Source: Diphasiastrum complanatum (Eukaryota > Streptophyta > Lycopodiopsida > Lycopodiales > Lycopodiaceae). From it: 64,000 nucleotides of DNA. The translations under genes were made by a program, and so were the position numbers. Below the pieces are notes generated by a model. That model saw nothing but the letters and a program-made list of their open reading frames with translations, was not told where the DNA came from and did no database searches. The DNA is taken from assembly GCA_029204225.1 (NCBI GenBank), contig CM055108.1, forward strand, positions 18,757,779-18,821,778, written 5' to 3'. Positions 25,147 through 36,165 of the stretch are shown here, piece after piece. Every line of letters begins with the position of its first letter. Within the stretch, counting starts at the first letter, position 1.

Positions 25147-25455
25147 AGATCTATAGCAAGCTTGTATGTTGGCGCCCTACCAAAAGGGTTGCTACTCTAC
25201 TTTGTTGATTTTTTCAAGTTTCTTACTTTACTGATTTATCATATTTGCAATTTTAGAGGAGAACGCCCAAAACTCAGCAAACCCTATTTTGGGTTAGGGC
25301 AACTTTTTGGCTTGAAAATTGCAGATTTTAGCAAGCAGTAGAGCACTTTCAACAGCCCTACTGAAGCGTGTGTTGATCACACTATTTGGCTTCCTAATTG
25401 GGTTTCGGTGTAGGCTTCAATCGAAGTTAACCTAATTTTCAAGAAGCTGGTTTTT

Positions 25456-26043
25456 TTGTGCAAAAAAAATATCCATTTTCAAGAAGCTATCAATTCTTTG
25501 TTTAGTGAAGATCAGTTGGATTGCACAAACTACTCCTTGTGGAGTTACATGATGAAGAATCTTCTCATAGTGAAAGGGCTATGGGATTTGGTCAATGGTG
25601 ATGAGGAAAGGCCTCCTTTGGCACCTACTACACCTCATGGATCATCATCATCATCACCTTCTACATCTTCGGAAGAACAAAAGAACTGGGATAGAAGGAA
25701 TGCACAAGCACATTCTATGGTTGCTCTTGCAGTGACAAGATCTATCATCATACCTCATATAAGATCTTGTAAGACATCTAAAAGTGCATGGGAAACACTT
25801 ACTACGATTTAAATCTAGCAAGAGTGGTTTATTTCCGAAATCAACTTTCTATGTTGAAGATGCAAAAAGGGGATCAAGGACCAATCACTTGACAAAGATC
25901 AAGGACCTTCATGAGGAGCTTCTCAATATTGATGAGATAATTGAGGATGCTCAATTTGTTTCCAATACTCTCAGATCATTACCTTTCTCTTATCTTCCAT
26001 TTGTTTCTCTTTGAGTATCTCTCTTAGGGGACATCAACTCTCC
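25456..26043 (+). pseudogene. Copia gag, family Z (plus-strand arm)
   Basis: The N-terminal half reads SLFSEDQLDCTNYSLWSYMM, then LWDLVNGDEERPP, followed by a Ser-rich stretch and KSAWETLTT. A frameshift follows, and the frame resumes as SRTNHLTKIKDLHEELLNID and LPFSYLPFVSL. It closely matches the minus-strand gag at 29.34-30.01 kb. Confidence 0.88.
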
Positions 26044-26797
26044 TTGGATGAAGTTATTGGGAAGACACTAAAATATGTGATGAAGCATCCTTTGAGAACA
26101 TCACAATTTTTAGAAGTGTAATAGGCTCTTTGATATGGCTCACAATAACTAGGGAAAATCTTGGTTTTAGTGTGCATAAACTTGGTCAAAGCATGCAAAA
26201 TCCAAATATCCGTGGCTTTAAAAAGAGAAAAGGATCTTGAGATATATTGCAGATACTCAAGATTATGGACTTTGCTTCAATAGACTAGATCTAAGCCTTG
26301 TTGCCTTTTCAGATTCGGATTTTGTAGGTGATAAGGTGGATAGGAAGTCCACAAGTGCTTACATAATCTTCTTGGGGGGAAATCTTCTCTCTTGGAAATC
26401 CAAGAAACAAGACACCTTCTCTTTATCTTCATGTGAATCCGAGTATAAGGCTTTGACTACTACAACCAAGGAAGTAATTTGGATCAAAAGACTACTAGTA
26501 AAGCTCGAGCTCACTCAAGAGGAGGAACTACCTTGCATCAAATGTCATACCATATCGGCCCAATTCCTTGCTAATAATAATATTTTTCATGCAAGGAGTA
26601 AACACATAGCGGTAGCACACCACTATGTGAGAAAAATTCATGGATGGTGAGATTCTCTTGGAGCATGTATCTACTACAAATTGTTATGCCGATTTACTCA
26701 CCAAGCCTCTAGCCAAGAAGGACATTGAAAGACATAGATCAAGCCTTGGCTTGATCTCCAAATCCTTACTTTTGTAAATATCATTTCATTTTAAGGA
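26044..26797 (+). pseudogene. RT end and RNase H, directly joined to gag (family Z/Y)
   Basis: After a deletion junction near 26050 the sequence is the RT tail and RNase H: LVAFSDSDFVGDKVDRKSTS, SLSSCESEYKALTTTTKE and HARSKHIAVAHHYV. Several stops are present. A short purine tract AAGGAG precedes LTR Y. Confidence 0.85.
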
Positions 26798-26798
26798 G

Positions 26799-27335
26799 TG
26801 TGAAAGTACATGTATAAAGAAATAACATTAAACTTCGAAATCCAAATTTTGGGGTTTGTACAAACTCGAGGTAGTCTAGGTAACTAGTTTCCTAGTTAGA
26901 GTTGAAGTTACTTTTGTCTTCTTAGTGAAGTGTAAATCTAGAACCTAGCAAGGAGAATATGAAGATACTCTTGTAGGTCTAAGATTCACAATAGAGAGAT
27001 TCACATTTTCTTACCAACTCTCTTTTGTCATCTAGTAGAGACATAAAAGCAAATTGGCACCTAGAATACTCTCTCTCTACTCGAGTTCTAGAAGGCCATC
27101 ATGTGTATAAATAAGGAGGCTTTGTACACAAATGTACTCTTTCAAGTAAAGTTTCCATTTATTTAATTTGATGTGCAAAGTAACATAGATTGTGATGAAT
27201 GCTCTTTTGCCTTGATCTTAACTAGCTTGCCTTTGATTTCCATCTCATTGTTTCTCGATTAGAAGCTAGTTTCATGTGCAATCATTCATTCTTTTGATAC
27301 TTTGTACTTGTTGCAGCTTCACACATGTGAAAAGT
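26799..27335 (+). repeat. LTR of copia family Y, copy 2
   Basis: Starts TGTGAAAGTACATG after a purine tract. TATA-like GTGTATAAATAAGG is near 27108, and TTCACACATGTGAA at 27318-27331. Confidence 0.82.
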
Positions 27336-27700
27336 TGTCAAGAATCTCACCCTTTGACACCCTTAGTTGGCTTAGATTTCCATCTCTGGCTTGTAGTTTA
27401 TCCCCCTCCCCTTTGGATCGAAGCGCACTACTACAATCGATATTCACCCGGTTGGAGATCCAAACCCATTCTTGGCCCTCTGGATCGCACCGATTAGGGA
27501 GGCACGGAATGGGCACAACATTTTTTTGGCACTGTTGTTGGGGAGACATTGTTAAACCACTCTAGAGATGGGATTTTGTTTGTATTTTCTGTGATTGTTC
27601 TTTCATTTTTGATAGATTTTTTACTCTCCCTCAGAATTTTTTCCACTTTTTTGTAATTATTTTTACTTGTCACTGTTCCAGTGAGCAAAGCAGACCTAAA
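27336..27700 (+). repeat. Gypsy-type LTR end with degenerate PBS, copy 1
   Basis: This block follows LTR Y here and at 58598-58958. It contains GGGCACAACA followed by TTTGGCACTGTTGTTGGGGA, which resembles the Athila/Tat-type PBS TTGGCGCCGTTGCCGGGGA. Confidence 0.6.
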
Positions 27701-27707
27701 GGCCTAT

Positions 27708-29340
27708 TCATTCAAAAATGGATCAAGAATTGTCAATAATCTCAAAATATCTTTCATTTGAGCGTCGTATAGCTTATCAAACTTCATGGTTACTTCTTTT
27801 TGCGATTCTTGGCACTATTGCTGCACTTGGTACTTTCAAGTTGGTCAAGATTCATATTAAATTATATAAATAACAAACTTCCACAAGAGTATACTGAGAG
27901 CTGCTTTCATATGTTCATTTTGTCACATTGCTATTTTGTGAATCATTTCAGCTTCTGGAGAAGACATACAAGTTTCATTATATGATTTTATAAACCAGCT
28001 TAATGGTTTGATTTCACATCATTTATGAGGTTTGCACTTTTTTGTTGTAGCACATAAGCTACAAATAGGATGTTTTTAGATTATCTTTTCAACTTCTATA
28101 TGAACCTTGAACAAAGGTACAATTATGACCGTCATTGACTTTGTACGCAATAAACTTTCTATGTACGTAATGAATACTTGTGGCTTTTTCTGCCAATTTT
28201 TCAGACTCCTTAAAAAGCAAAATGTGCAGAAACTAATAACAACATGATAGAAGAAAAAAATTAAGATAATTCTAGTTTTAGATGAGGATTATGTTTCATA
28301 TTTGTCATCAGACAAAAAAAAAGCCAATGTGTTCATTACGCAATGGAAGTAATCAAGCAAATGACATTCTACACAGCTCCTTTTATAATGCGTATCAATT
28401 CCATCCTTTCATATGCATTAAAGAGTCAAACTTACAAAGCCTCTCTACTAGCTTCAATTATAACAAGAGTTCTCATTCTGGCATGTAGATTCGTGATGGA
28501 AGGAGCAAGACATTGCTTGAATGCACAAAGCAAGAGTTTCGTATAAGTTAGCATGCCGTCGAAAGCACCATATCAACTGATTTTCTCAAGGTAAGCTATA
28601 GTTGAGCACTTAGTTAGCACTTAATCTACAAATTGTATTTGTGAAGCTTGCTCCAGAACTTGTTTGATATTCTATTTTGATTTATCCACCTTGATTGTTT
28701 GTAGGGTATAAGAGCTATTGTAATTGACAAAGATAAAGCACCAAAAGTAAGGGAAACTCAATGCCAAATAATCTTGTTTTCCTCATTTGTCACTTTGAAG
28801 CTTAGTGCACAATCTCTTTAATGGATTTGTGCAAGTCCTTTTTAAGTTGAGAAATTATCAAAACTAGAATGGGAAATACTTGTATACAAAAACAACAAGA
28901 TCTCAGATCATGAAGTTCACACATGTTTTGCAGTGAAAACCAGCTAGCTTGGCCGAGGTTAGAGAAGATAAAATAGACTTGGTCTTTCAGCCCACTGGAA
29001 TTGAGGAACTTCAGTTTCCTCAAGAGGGAATCTTCCCTAGGTAATCTCTATCTTTTTGAGCATAATTGACAGTGTTTTCTCACTGCTAGTATCACTTGCT
29101 GGATCAATTTAAAGCTTGCTATAATCTTACTACCCACAAAGGCCATCAGATCTATAGATACTTGTATGTGAGGAACTATTCTTTTGCTTTTGGCAGGTGG
29201 GCAGGACAATATCAACCTCCAATCTATCATCGTTTGTAGCTTCAAAAAATATACATCAATACCAAGAGTTGTGAGCATATATGAGAGGAGCTTTTGATGT
29301 TGAGTCCTTGCATTGGTAAAGGCTGGATGTAAAGAAATTT
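27708..29340 (+). pseudogene. CHY-like copy D: duplicated 3' end of copy C with nonsense codons
   Basis: Inverted duplicate of about 6280-7783, introns included, with an ~80-bp insertion near 27760-27840. Exons are 28489-28590, 28705-28746 and 28934-29044, with the same borders and lengths as the last three exons of copy C (102, 42 and 111 nt). The first carries TAG at 28549-28551 where C has TGG (Trp in ISWHAV). The last begins TGA where C has TGG. The retained introns show that this was DNA-level duplication, not retrotransposition of mRNA. It lies between a gypsy LTR end and an inverted gag. Confidence 0.88.
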
Positions 29341-30018
29341 TTGTGAAGAAACCTTGATCTTGTTGAGTGTCACCCACAAATTTTTGCCTCGTTTGTTCCT
29401 CTTGAAGAAGCAACCCAAGAAGTTCATCCAAGGAGAGTTGATGTCCCCTAAGAGAGATACTCAAAGATGAAACAAAAGGAAGATAAGAGAAAGGTAATGA
29501 GCTAAGAGTATTGGAAACAAATTGAGCATTCTCAATTATCTCATCAATATTTATAAGCTCCTCATGAAGGTCCTTGATCTTCATCAAGTGATTGGTCCTT
29601 GATCCCTTTCTTGCATATTCAACATAGAAAGTTGCATTCGGAGATACACCACTCTTGCTAGATTTACATTGTATTAAGTGTTTCCCATGCACTTTTAGAT
29701 GTCTTACAACATCTAATATGAGGTAAGATAGATCTTGTCATTGCAAGAGCAACCATAGAATGTGCTTGTGCATCCCTTCTATCCCACTTCTTTTGTTCTT
29801 CCGAAGATGTAGAAGATGATGATGATGATGATCCACGAGGTGCAGTAGGTGCCAAAGAAGGAGGCCTTTCCTGATCACCATTGACCAAATCCCATAGCCC
29901 TTTCACTATGAGAAGATTCTTTATCATGTAACTCCACAAGGAGTAGTTTGTTCCATCCAACCGATCTTCACTAAACAAAGAACCGATAGCGTCCGATTCT
30001 TTCGCCATTACCTCCAAT
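29341..30018 (-). pseudogene. Copia gag, family Z (minus-strand arm)
   Basis: On the minus strand from about 30018: SLFSEDRLDGTNYSLWSYMI, LWDLVNGDQERPP, a Ser-rich stretch, KSAWETLN, a frameshift, then SRTNHLMKIKDLHEELINID and LLQEEQTRQKFVGDTQQDQG. It then runs into CHY copy D sequence at about 29340. It is the mirror image of the plus-strand gag at 25.48-26.04 kb. Confidence 0.88.
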
Positions 30019-30475
30019 AGAATTTTAGCTTGTAGTAGATAGGAAAGAGAGCCTTTCCAAAGCCAAATCTACTCACAAATTTCTAGTAAACAATGGGCCA
30101 AAGATAAGAGCACAAGATGTCTACCAATCTACAACCAAAGTGCCCAAAAGATAATGGATAGTTGGCTATTTTTTTGCACAAAAAAACCAGCTTCTTGAAA
30201 ATTAGGTTAGCTTCGATTGAAGCCTACACCGAAATCCAATTAGGAAGCCAAATAGTGTGATCAAGACACACTTCAGTAGGGCTACTGCATGCTAGTAATA
30301 TGCAATCTTCCAGCCACAAATTTGCCCTAACCCAAAATAGTTTTTGTTGAGTTTTGGGTGCCCTCCTTTAAAACTGCAAATATGATAAGTTAGCAAAGTA
30401 AGAAACTTGGAAAAATCAGCAAAGTAGAGTAGCAACTCTTTTGGTAGGGTGCCAACATACAAGCCTGCTATAGAT
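30019..30475 (-). other. Leader of the inverted family Z arm
   Basis: This matches, inverted, the leader at 25147-25480 (shared CGAAATCCAATTAGGAAGCC-type segments and the poly-A/T run). No gene is seen. Confidence 0.65.
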
Positions 30476-30477
30476 CT

Positions 30478-30493
30478 GATTACTCTGATACCA
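30478..30493 (-). other. Primer-binding site, inverted family Z arm
   Basis: The reverse complement reads TGGTATCAGAGTAATC, directly abutting the LTR end TTCCTACA. Confidence 0.88.
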
Positions 30494-30845
30494 TGTAGGA
30501 AAACAAGAGGCAAGACACCAAGATCTAATTATTAGAAAATCTCCAGAAGACAAATGAGGGAAGAGGATGAGCGCCCTCAAGGAGAGAGAGAAAGCAGTAA
30601 TGCAAGCAGAAAATGGAGAGCCGCACGCTTAGCAAATGTAAAAATTGGTATACACAATGAGCATACAAGTATTCTACCTGGATGTGGCCAAATGCCAACA
30701 AACCCTAAGCTTAACCACTTACTAAATGTAGGGCACCCCCAAAATTCAAGATAGGGCCCCTAAACAAAATTAGACCCATAAGAACCCACTAGTTACTACA
30801 TGACCAAAATTGGATCCAACTGAACTTAAGACAAACTTAACATAG
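30494..30845 (-). repeat. LTR of copia family Z, inverted and truncated
   Basis: Matches LTR Z in the opposite orientation. Its upstream ~90 bp are missing, cut at about 30845, where it abuts the LTR of the next element. Confidence 0.85.
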
Positions 30846-31181
30846 TACACACTTCCTTTGCAAAGTTAGGTGAAAATCCAAAATGTAATAAGGAAGTAGA
30901 CTCCACTTTCTTGCCCTAATGTGAAAACCCTAGTCTAGATCCAAGAGTCATGCTTGGTAGGTGCATGGTAGGTACAAATCTCATCATAAGTCATGGTCTA
31001 GATCCTACAAAGTAGGAATCACTACCAAATGGACACAACCACTCCTCTTGACTCATGATAACCTACTGTAGGTGTGTATGTACAAGTGGCACTTTGGCCA
31101 TTCAAGTAACCAACAAACAATATTGACAAAATGTACAATATTCTACATGGCTAGATTTGCCAATGTAGACAATTTTTCACA
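30846..31181 (-). repeat. 3' LTR of minus-strand copia M2
   Basis: On the minus strand it begins TGTGAAAAATTGTC right after the purine tract GATGAGGAG. The first ~200 bp are repeated at 32765-32961. The far end is cut by, or adjoins, the truncated LTR Z. Confidence 0.75.
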
Positions 31182-31282
31182 CTCCTCATCAAATCTAGCC
31201 TTAGAGATCACAATGCTTTTATCAATAACTCCAATTGAAGATCTAAGCTTGACAAATGAATCTTTAGGTAAAGGTTATTAAA

Positions 31283-32762
31283 CTAATCAGCCAAGCAACT
31301 TGATGATGGCACGTGTTGGAGCTTGATCTCTTTAGCTTGCACTTTTTCCCTCACGAAATGATGAGCAATTTCGATGTGTTTGTTCCTTGCATGGAATGTA
31401 GGATTAGTTGCAAGTGATTGGGCTAATTGGTTGTCACAATAGATGATAGGGATCTCCTCCTCCATGATATGAATCTCCACCAATAGCCTTTTGAGCCACA
31501 AGACCTCCTTGCATGTTGATGTCAAGGCCTTGTATTCAGATTCTATGGAAGATAGGGAGATGGTATCTTGCTTTTTGGAAAGCTATGATACTACTCCATC
31601 ACATAGAAAGGTGGCAAAGGCACTTGTTGATCTTCTATCCACTTTGTCACCTGCAAAATCTGAGTCACTATAGGCTCTTAAGCCAAGATTAGTTCCTCTA
31701 TAAAAAATACCAAAATTCTTAGTGGATGAAATGTATCTAAGAACTCTTTTGGCCATCTTCCAATGTGAAACTAGAGGACTTTGCATGAATTGGCTTAACT
31801 TTCCAACACTATAACTAAGATCAGGTTTAGCTATAGTTAAATAGATCAAGGAGCCAATAAGCCTTCTATATAATGTGATGTCCTCAAAGGATGCTTCATC
31901 ACAACCAATAGATGCTTTTACATGTTGCTCCATTGGTGTCTCAATGCCTTTACAATTCTTCATTCCAAATCTATCTAGGATGGATGTAGCATATTTAGAT
32001 TGACAAATGAAGCTAAAATCACATCCTCTAATAACCTCTATTCCAAGAATGAAGCTCAATAGGCCGAGATCTACCATCTTAAACTCTTTTGCTAAAGCAA
32101 TTTTTACATCTCTAATTCCATCTAGATCATTACCACTCAAGATAATGTCATCTACATACAGAACAAGAATAATGATCATGCCATCATGAAAACTTATATA
32201 CAATGATGGATCATAGGCACTCATTAGAAAATTGATGGAAATGAGAAAAGAGTTTAGCCTAGATCCTTGCATAGCATCCATCCAACTTTTAGACTTACAA
32301 GCACCTTCATAGCATGTTGGCTCATCTAATATTGAAGTAAGAAAGGTGTAAGATGTGAAAGATGATGAGCCTTCCCTTTGATCACCTTGACCATCATAGG
32401 TGAGCCTCAATGGCTCAGATCTTGCCCTTGTAGATCTTCTTGGAGTTCTTGGAGTTCTTGCATCTTGAGGTGGATCCTCAAGTTCTTCTTCACTTGGAAG
32501 CTCCTTCTCCATCCTAGCATAATCCTTGGCATCAAGATGATTAGTAGCATTATCATCCAAATCACAAGCATGTCCTTCATAAAAAATAACATCCCTACTC
32601 ACTATCACCTTGCTAATGATGGGACTGAAGACTCTATAACCTTTTCTATTCTCACCATATCCCACAAAGATGCCTTTGATGGATGTTGCATCATCCTCCC
32701 TTCTCTTATCCAAGGATTGGTGTACATAGCAAGTGGATCAAAAAACTTTGAGATCCTTAAGA
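31283..32762 (-). pseudogene. Copia M2: integrase end, RT with deletion, RNase H
   Basis: The minus-strand frame 32713-31583 begins in the integrase C-terminus (GIFVGYGENRKGYRVFSP) and hinge. It passes in frame from SWMDAMQ at the RT start to SRLNSFLISINFL, so the KWV, LVAKGY, FAPVAK, LDV.NAFLNG and YGLKQAP motifs are all missing. LVLYVDDIIL, the RT tail and RNase H (YSDSDFAGDKVDRRSTS) remain. A single stop separates this from 31525-31283 (KALTSTCKEVLWLKRLL, HARNKHIEIAHHFV). Confidence 0.88.
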
Positions 32763-32764
32763 TA

Positions 32765-32961
32765 TCATAAGTCATGGTCTAGATCCTACAAAGTAGGAAT
32801 CACTACTAGATGGACACAACCACTCCTCTTGACTCGTGGTAACCTACTTTATGTGTGTATTACAAGTGGCACTTTGGCCATTCAAGTAACCAACAAACAA
32901 TATTGACAAAATGTACAATATTTTACATGGCTAGATTTGCCAATGTAGGCAATTTTTCACA
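32765..32961 (-). repeat. LTR M fragment between two pol pieces
   Basis: Matches the first ~200 bp of the LTR at 31181-30975, same orientation. It joins RT-start sequence on one side to integrase C-terminal sequence on the other. Confidence 0.85.
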
Positions 32962-32962
32962 C

Positions 32963-33735
32963 TTAGCACAAAGCCTTTGCTTTGTACTTGTTGATTGATC
33001 CATTGTCATTGAGTTTGATCCTATAGACCCATTTACATCCAATGACATGTTTGTTATTAGGTGGATCTACAAGCTCCCATGTCTTATTTTGTATCAAGGC
33101 CTCATACCGGCCTCCATGGCTTCGACCCATCTTTGAGAGAAGTGCCTCCTCCACACATGATGGTTCTCTCCCGGGTGGATCTTCTTGGAGTCATTGGTAG
33201 ACTCGGCTCCTCTTGTGTTCTTGGCCCCAACAAGTCTTTATCAAGATGAATATTTGGCAATAAGACTCCTCCTTGATGGATGAGCTCTTGGGATTCTTGA
33301 AATCTGTCCCGCATGTACATTTGATCTTCATAGCATCATCATTTTTTCTTGTTTCAAGAGGTACATGTACAAAACATACACATCCAAAAATTCTAAGATG
33401 ATTTACTTTGGGTTTCTTTCCATACAACTTCTCATAAGGTGAAATATCCTCTATGGCATGATTTGCAAAAAATTACATAGGTAATTAGCATAGCCTATTG
33501 CTTCTCCCCAAAAATCTTTAGATAAAAAAGCTTCAAGTCTAAGTGCTTTTGCACATTCACATAATGTCCTATTTTTTCTCTCGGCCACTCCATTAGATTG
33601 AGGAGAGTAGGCACAAGTGAAATTGTTAGCAACTGTGCTAACACAGAGAATAAAAAGAGAAAGAAATAAAACTCCGTAGCATGTGTTTTGTAAGTCCACA
33701 TATGAGTATCTGTCAATAAACTTCAACCATGGCAT
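32963..33735 (-). pseudogene. Copia M1: integrase and RT start
   Basis: On the minus strand, 33735-33451 has the integrase stretch NGVAERKNRTLCECAKALRL and FWGEAIGYANYL. 33427-33191 has LRIFGCVCFVHVPLETRKND. 33154-32963 has the RT start (WELVDPPNNKHVIGCKWVYR), ending at KYKAKALC, where an LTR fragment follows. It is broken in several frames. Its upstream end at about 33.63-33.75 kb carries a repeated CATGTGTTTTGTAAGTCCA and then meets the gypsy LTR. Confidence 0.85.
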
Positions 33736-33751
33736 GTGTTTTGTAAGTCCA

Positions 33752-34427
33752 TGAGTAGAAGCTTAAATATTAATAAAATAGCTTAAACTTAGATTTAGAA
33801 CTTAGACTTAGGAAACTTAAGATAGAAATATTGTATCTTAAGTTTTCCTAAGTTAAGAAACTTTCAAGTTCTAAATCCTAAGTTAGAAGTTTTAGAAAGG
33901 CTAGAAACAGATTAGTCCCATAAGTTAGTAGACACTTATGGAAGACCCTCCTTGCCATAAAAGGAGAGGTATTTGCATTGTAAACCACACTTTGTGATTA
34001 AGGCAAAATTACTATTGTGATTATCTTGCATTTCATTGTGTTCCCATTGGAAGGTGCATAGCTTGAGGGAAGGTGCTCAGGCCTCCTCTTGCCTCCTTTC
34101 ATTGGCCTTTAATTGTGGCATGGTTTTAATTGTTTATTGCTTAGTTTAGCCGCAATTCATATCATCTCCCTTTGGGTGTTACGTAGGATTTAGCAATCTT
34201 GCTAGTTGGGTTTGCCTTAGCAAGGAATTTTATTGTTGTTATTGATTAGCTTTATTTCCATTTTGGGCACTAGTTGGGTAAACCTTAGTGCTCTCATTCA
34301 TGTTGATTCTTTCCGTATTTCCGTTGAAGCTTGTTGTGGAAACTTAAAAAATTGTCGAATCTCTACATCCCTATACTACACCCATAAGTAGATCTAGCCA
34401 CCGCACACGTGAGAAATTCTTCCAACA
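33752..34427 (+). repeat. 5' LTR of a Ty3/gypsy element
   Basis: 676 bp from TGAGTAGAAGC to TTCCAACA, directly followed by an Athila/Tat-type PBS. It has a TATA-like GCCATAAAAGG near 33955. The first ~143 bp are found again at 45511-45653. CCGCACACGTGAGAAATTC is near its 3' end. Confidence 0.82.
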
Positions 34428-34441
34428 TTGGCGTCGTTGCC
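34428..34441 (+). other. Gypsy primer-binding site
   Basis: TTGGCGTCGTTGCC differs at one base from the common plant gypsy PBS TTGGCGCCGTTGCC and directly abuts the LTR. Confidence 0.85.
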
Positions 34442-34499
34442 ATTTTTTTTAAGTATTTTTTACCTTGTTTCTTCTCATTTTTTTTTGTTTTCTTGCTTG

Positions 34500-34861
34500 T
34501 GTTATATGTTTGCTTGTTTGCCTGTCTCTATCTACCAACAAACAGCACGCGTCGTCTCTCCAGGCACTACACGATCTGTGGAGCACCAACTTCTCAAACC
34601 GGGGGAAGTAACAAAAGAGTCAACTTGGGCATTTTCTTCAAAAGAAGTGACCCAAGTGACTTTTTTCAAAACCAAACAGTTATATCAGAATTCGCCAACC
34701 TGTCTGCAGCCCTATACTTGAATCTTGAAGCTCCTGATCTTGCTTCTTGGACCACCCTCAACGACGCTCTCATCAAGCGTTTCAAACCATCCAAACTTAC
34801 TTAGAGCCCGTTCATTCAAATTACTCATATCAAGATGCGTCGCGAAGAGTCTGTCTGAAAC
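34500..34861 (+). pseudogene. Gypsy gag, 5' part (split by nested copia)
   Basis: The Retrotrans_gag-like sequence ALYLNLEAPDLASWTTLNDA, then LIKRFKPS, has a stop shortly after, then KMRREESV and a TGA, ending at the copia target duplication GAAAC (34857-34861). The frame resumes at 41307 with NYIEHFKRL. Confidence 0.85.
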
Positions 34862-36153
34862 AGACAAAATTTCTAGAATTCACACGGGTGGAGAATGTCC
34901 ACAAGAGTGACTGATCTTAATTAAGCTTTGTGATTGGCACTATAACCTGATTCTAGATTGATCAACAAAATCTAGTTCAGAAGAAATGGCTAATCCACAA
35001 TCTAGCATGCTAATCAACAGAATATAATAGCAATGAATCAAAGAATGAATAAAAATACAAGATTTCAATGTATGAGCATTAGCCTCAACACGAGTTAGAG
35101 AGAGAGAGAGAGAGAGCTAGAGAGATTTTAAGCAATATTTGTTTAGATCCAAAATGGCATGAGATAGCTACAAAACTTTGGTTCTGCATCATTGATTGTG
35201 TGGAGAGCTGTACATATTTATGGAGTTTGAGGTAGCTCGAGGTAGAACCATATCTATCCACTCCAAAATGACATCTAAAGTGACATCTAGAGTCTATGTG
35301 ACATTTGTCACTTGTCATGCATGAAATTCTACCAACTTTTTACAAGTGTACTAGTTCTAACTAGAAATGTCCAAATCATCATGCATGTGTCCATTAAACT
35401 TTGTGCATGCCTTGCATGTCACTATGGATCACTTACAATTAATGCATGGGCTCCTCTTATTTTTAGCACCTTGCGCACGCGTCAGGGTGAGCCAGGCAGG
35501 GAGGTTTTTTTTTTTTTTAAACTGCTTGGCCTGGTGCCACGTGTCAGGCACCAGAGTTTATCCCATAAGCAAATCTCTGAGATAAACTAGTACCTATATA
35601 TAATTGAACCCACCTACTTACTCACATGTGTGCAGGTGGGTGTGAAGCTACCCAATGCCACCTGCCCGGTTCTCGGTGCCACCTGGACCTACCCGGTGCC
35701 ACCCACCTGGCGCTGGTGCCCCTGCCCAGTGCCACCTGGGCGCTGCCTGCCCGGCGCCACCTGGGCCTGCCCGGCACCCTACCCACCTGGCGTCGGTGCC
35801 CCTGCCTGTCGCCACCTGGGTGCTGCCTACCCCCTGGCACACCCGCCCTGGTGCCACGGCGCCCGCCTGCGCCTTTTTGCCCAACCCCTGGTTGGCACAC
35901 CCTGACGCGCCAGGGTGCTACAATTATGTGGAGCCTTAATGCATGTGAGTTGTTTCTACAAGCATAATCATGCTAATTCTATGTCTACAAACTATATACA
36001 AGTTGCATTTATCAAACTAGATAATACATAACCATGTAGCTCGAGTTCTATGTAGGCCAAATTGGCATTTTGCATTAATAAGCTACATACTTGCATGGTA
36101 CAACATTTGTAGCAAGCCAAGAAATCAATATGGATTGTTTTTCAATTTTAACA
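34862..36153 (-). repeat. 3' LTR of nested copia N (interrupted)
   Basis: Matches 40512-41306 on both sides of the inserted TIR element. A short GA run lies near 35097-35116. Confidence 0.93.
35449..35935. mobile_element. GC-rich TIR transposon (MULE-like, non-autonomous) inside the copia LTR
   Basis: 487 bp, flanked by the 10-bp duplication TTAATGCATG (35439-35448, 35936-35945). The empty site in the sister LTR reads TTATTGCATG once. Imperfect terminal inverted repeats of 41 and 38 bp start GGCTCC and end GCGTCAGGGTG (35449-35489 and 35898-35935). The interior is strikingly GC-rich, with an ~80-bp unit repeated at 35702 and 35782 (CCCACCTGGCG...GGTGCCCCTGCC). A 9-11-bp duplication with long TIRs fits Mutator-like elements. 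The open frames on both strands are by-products of base composition; no transposase is present. Confidence 0.9.
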
Positions 36154-36165
36154 CTCCTCCTAAAA

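Noticed and set aside
35622-35967. Six overlapping Pro/Cys/Gly-rich reading frames in the GC-rich insert
   Set aside because: Open frames on both strands in several phases follow from the GC-rich, stop-poor sequence of a small TIR element. No domain is recognisable.
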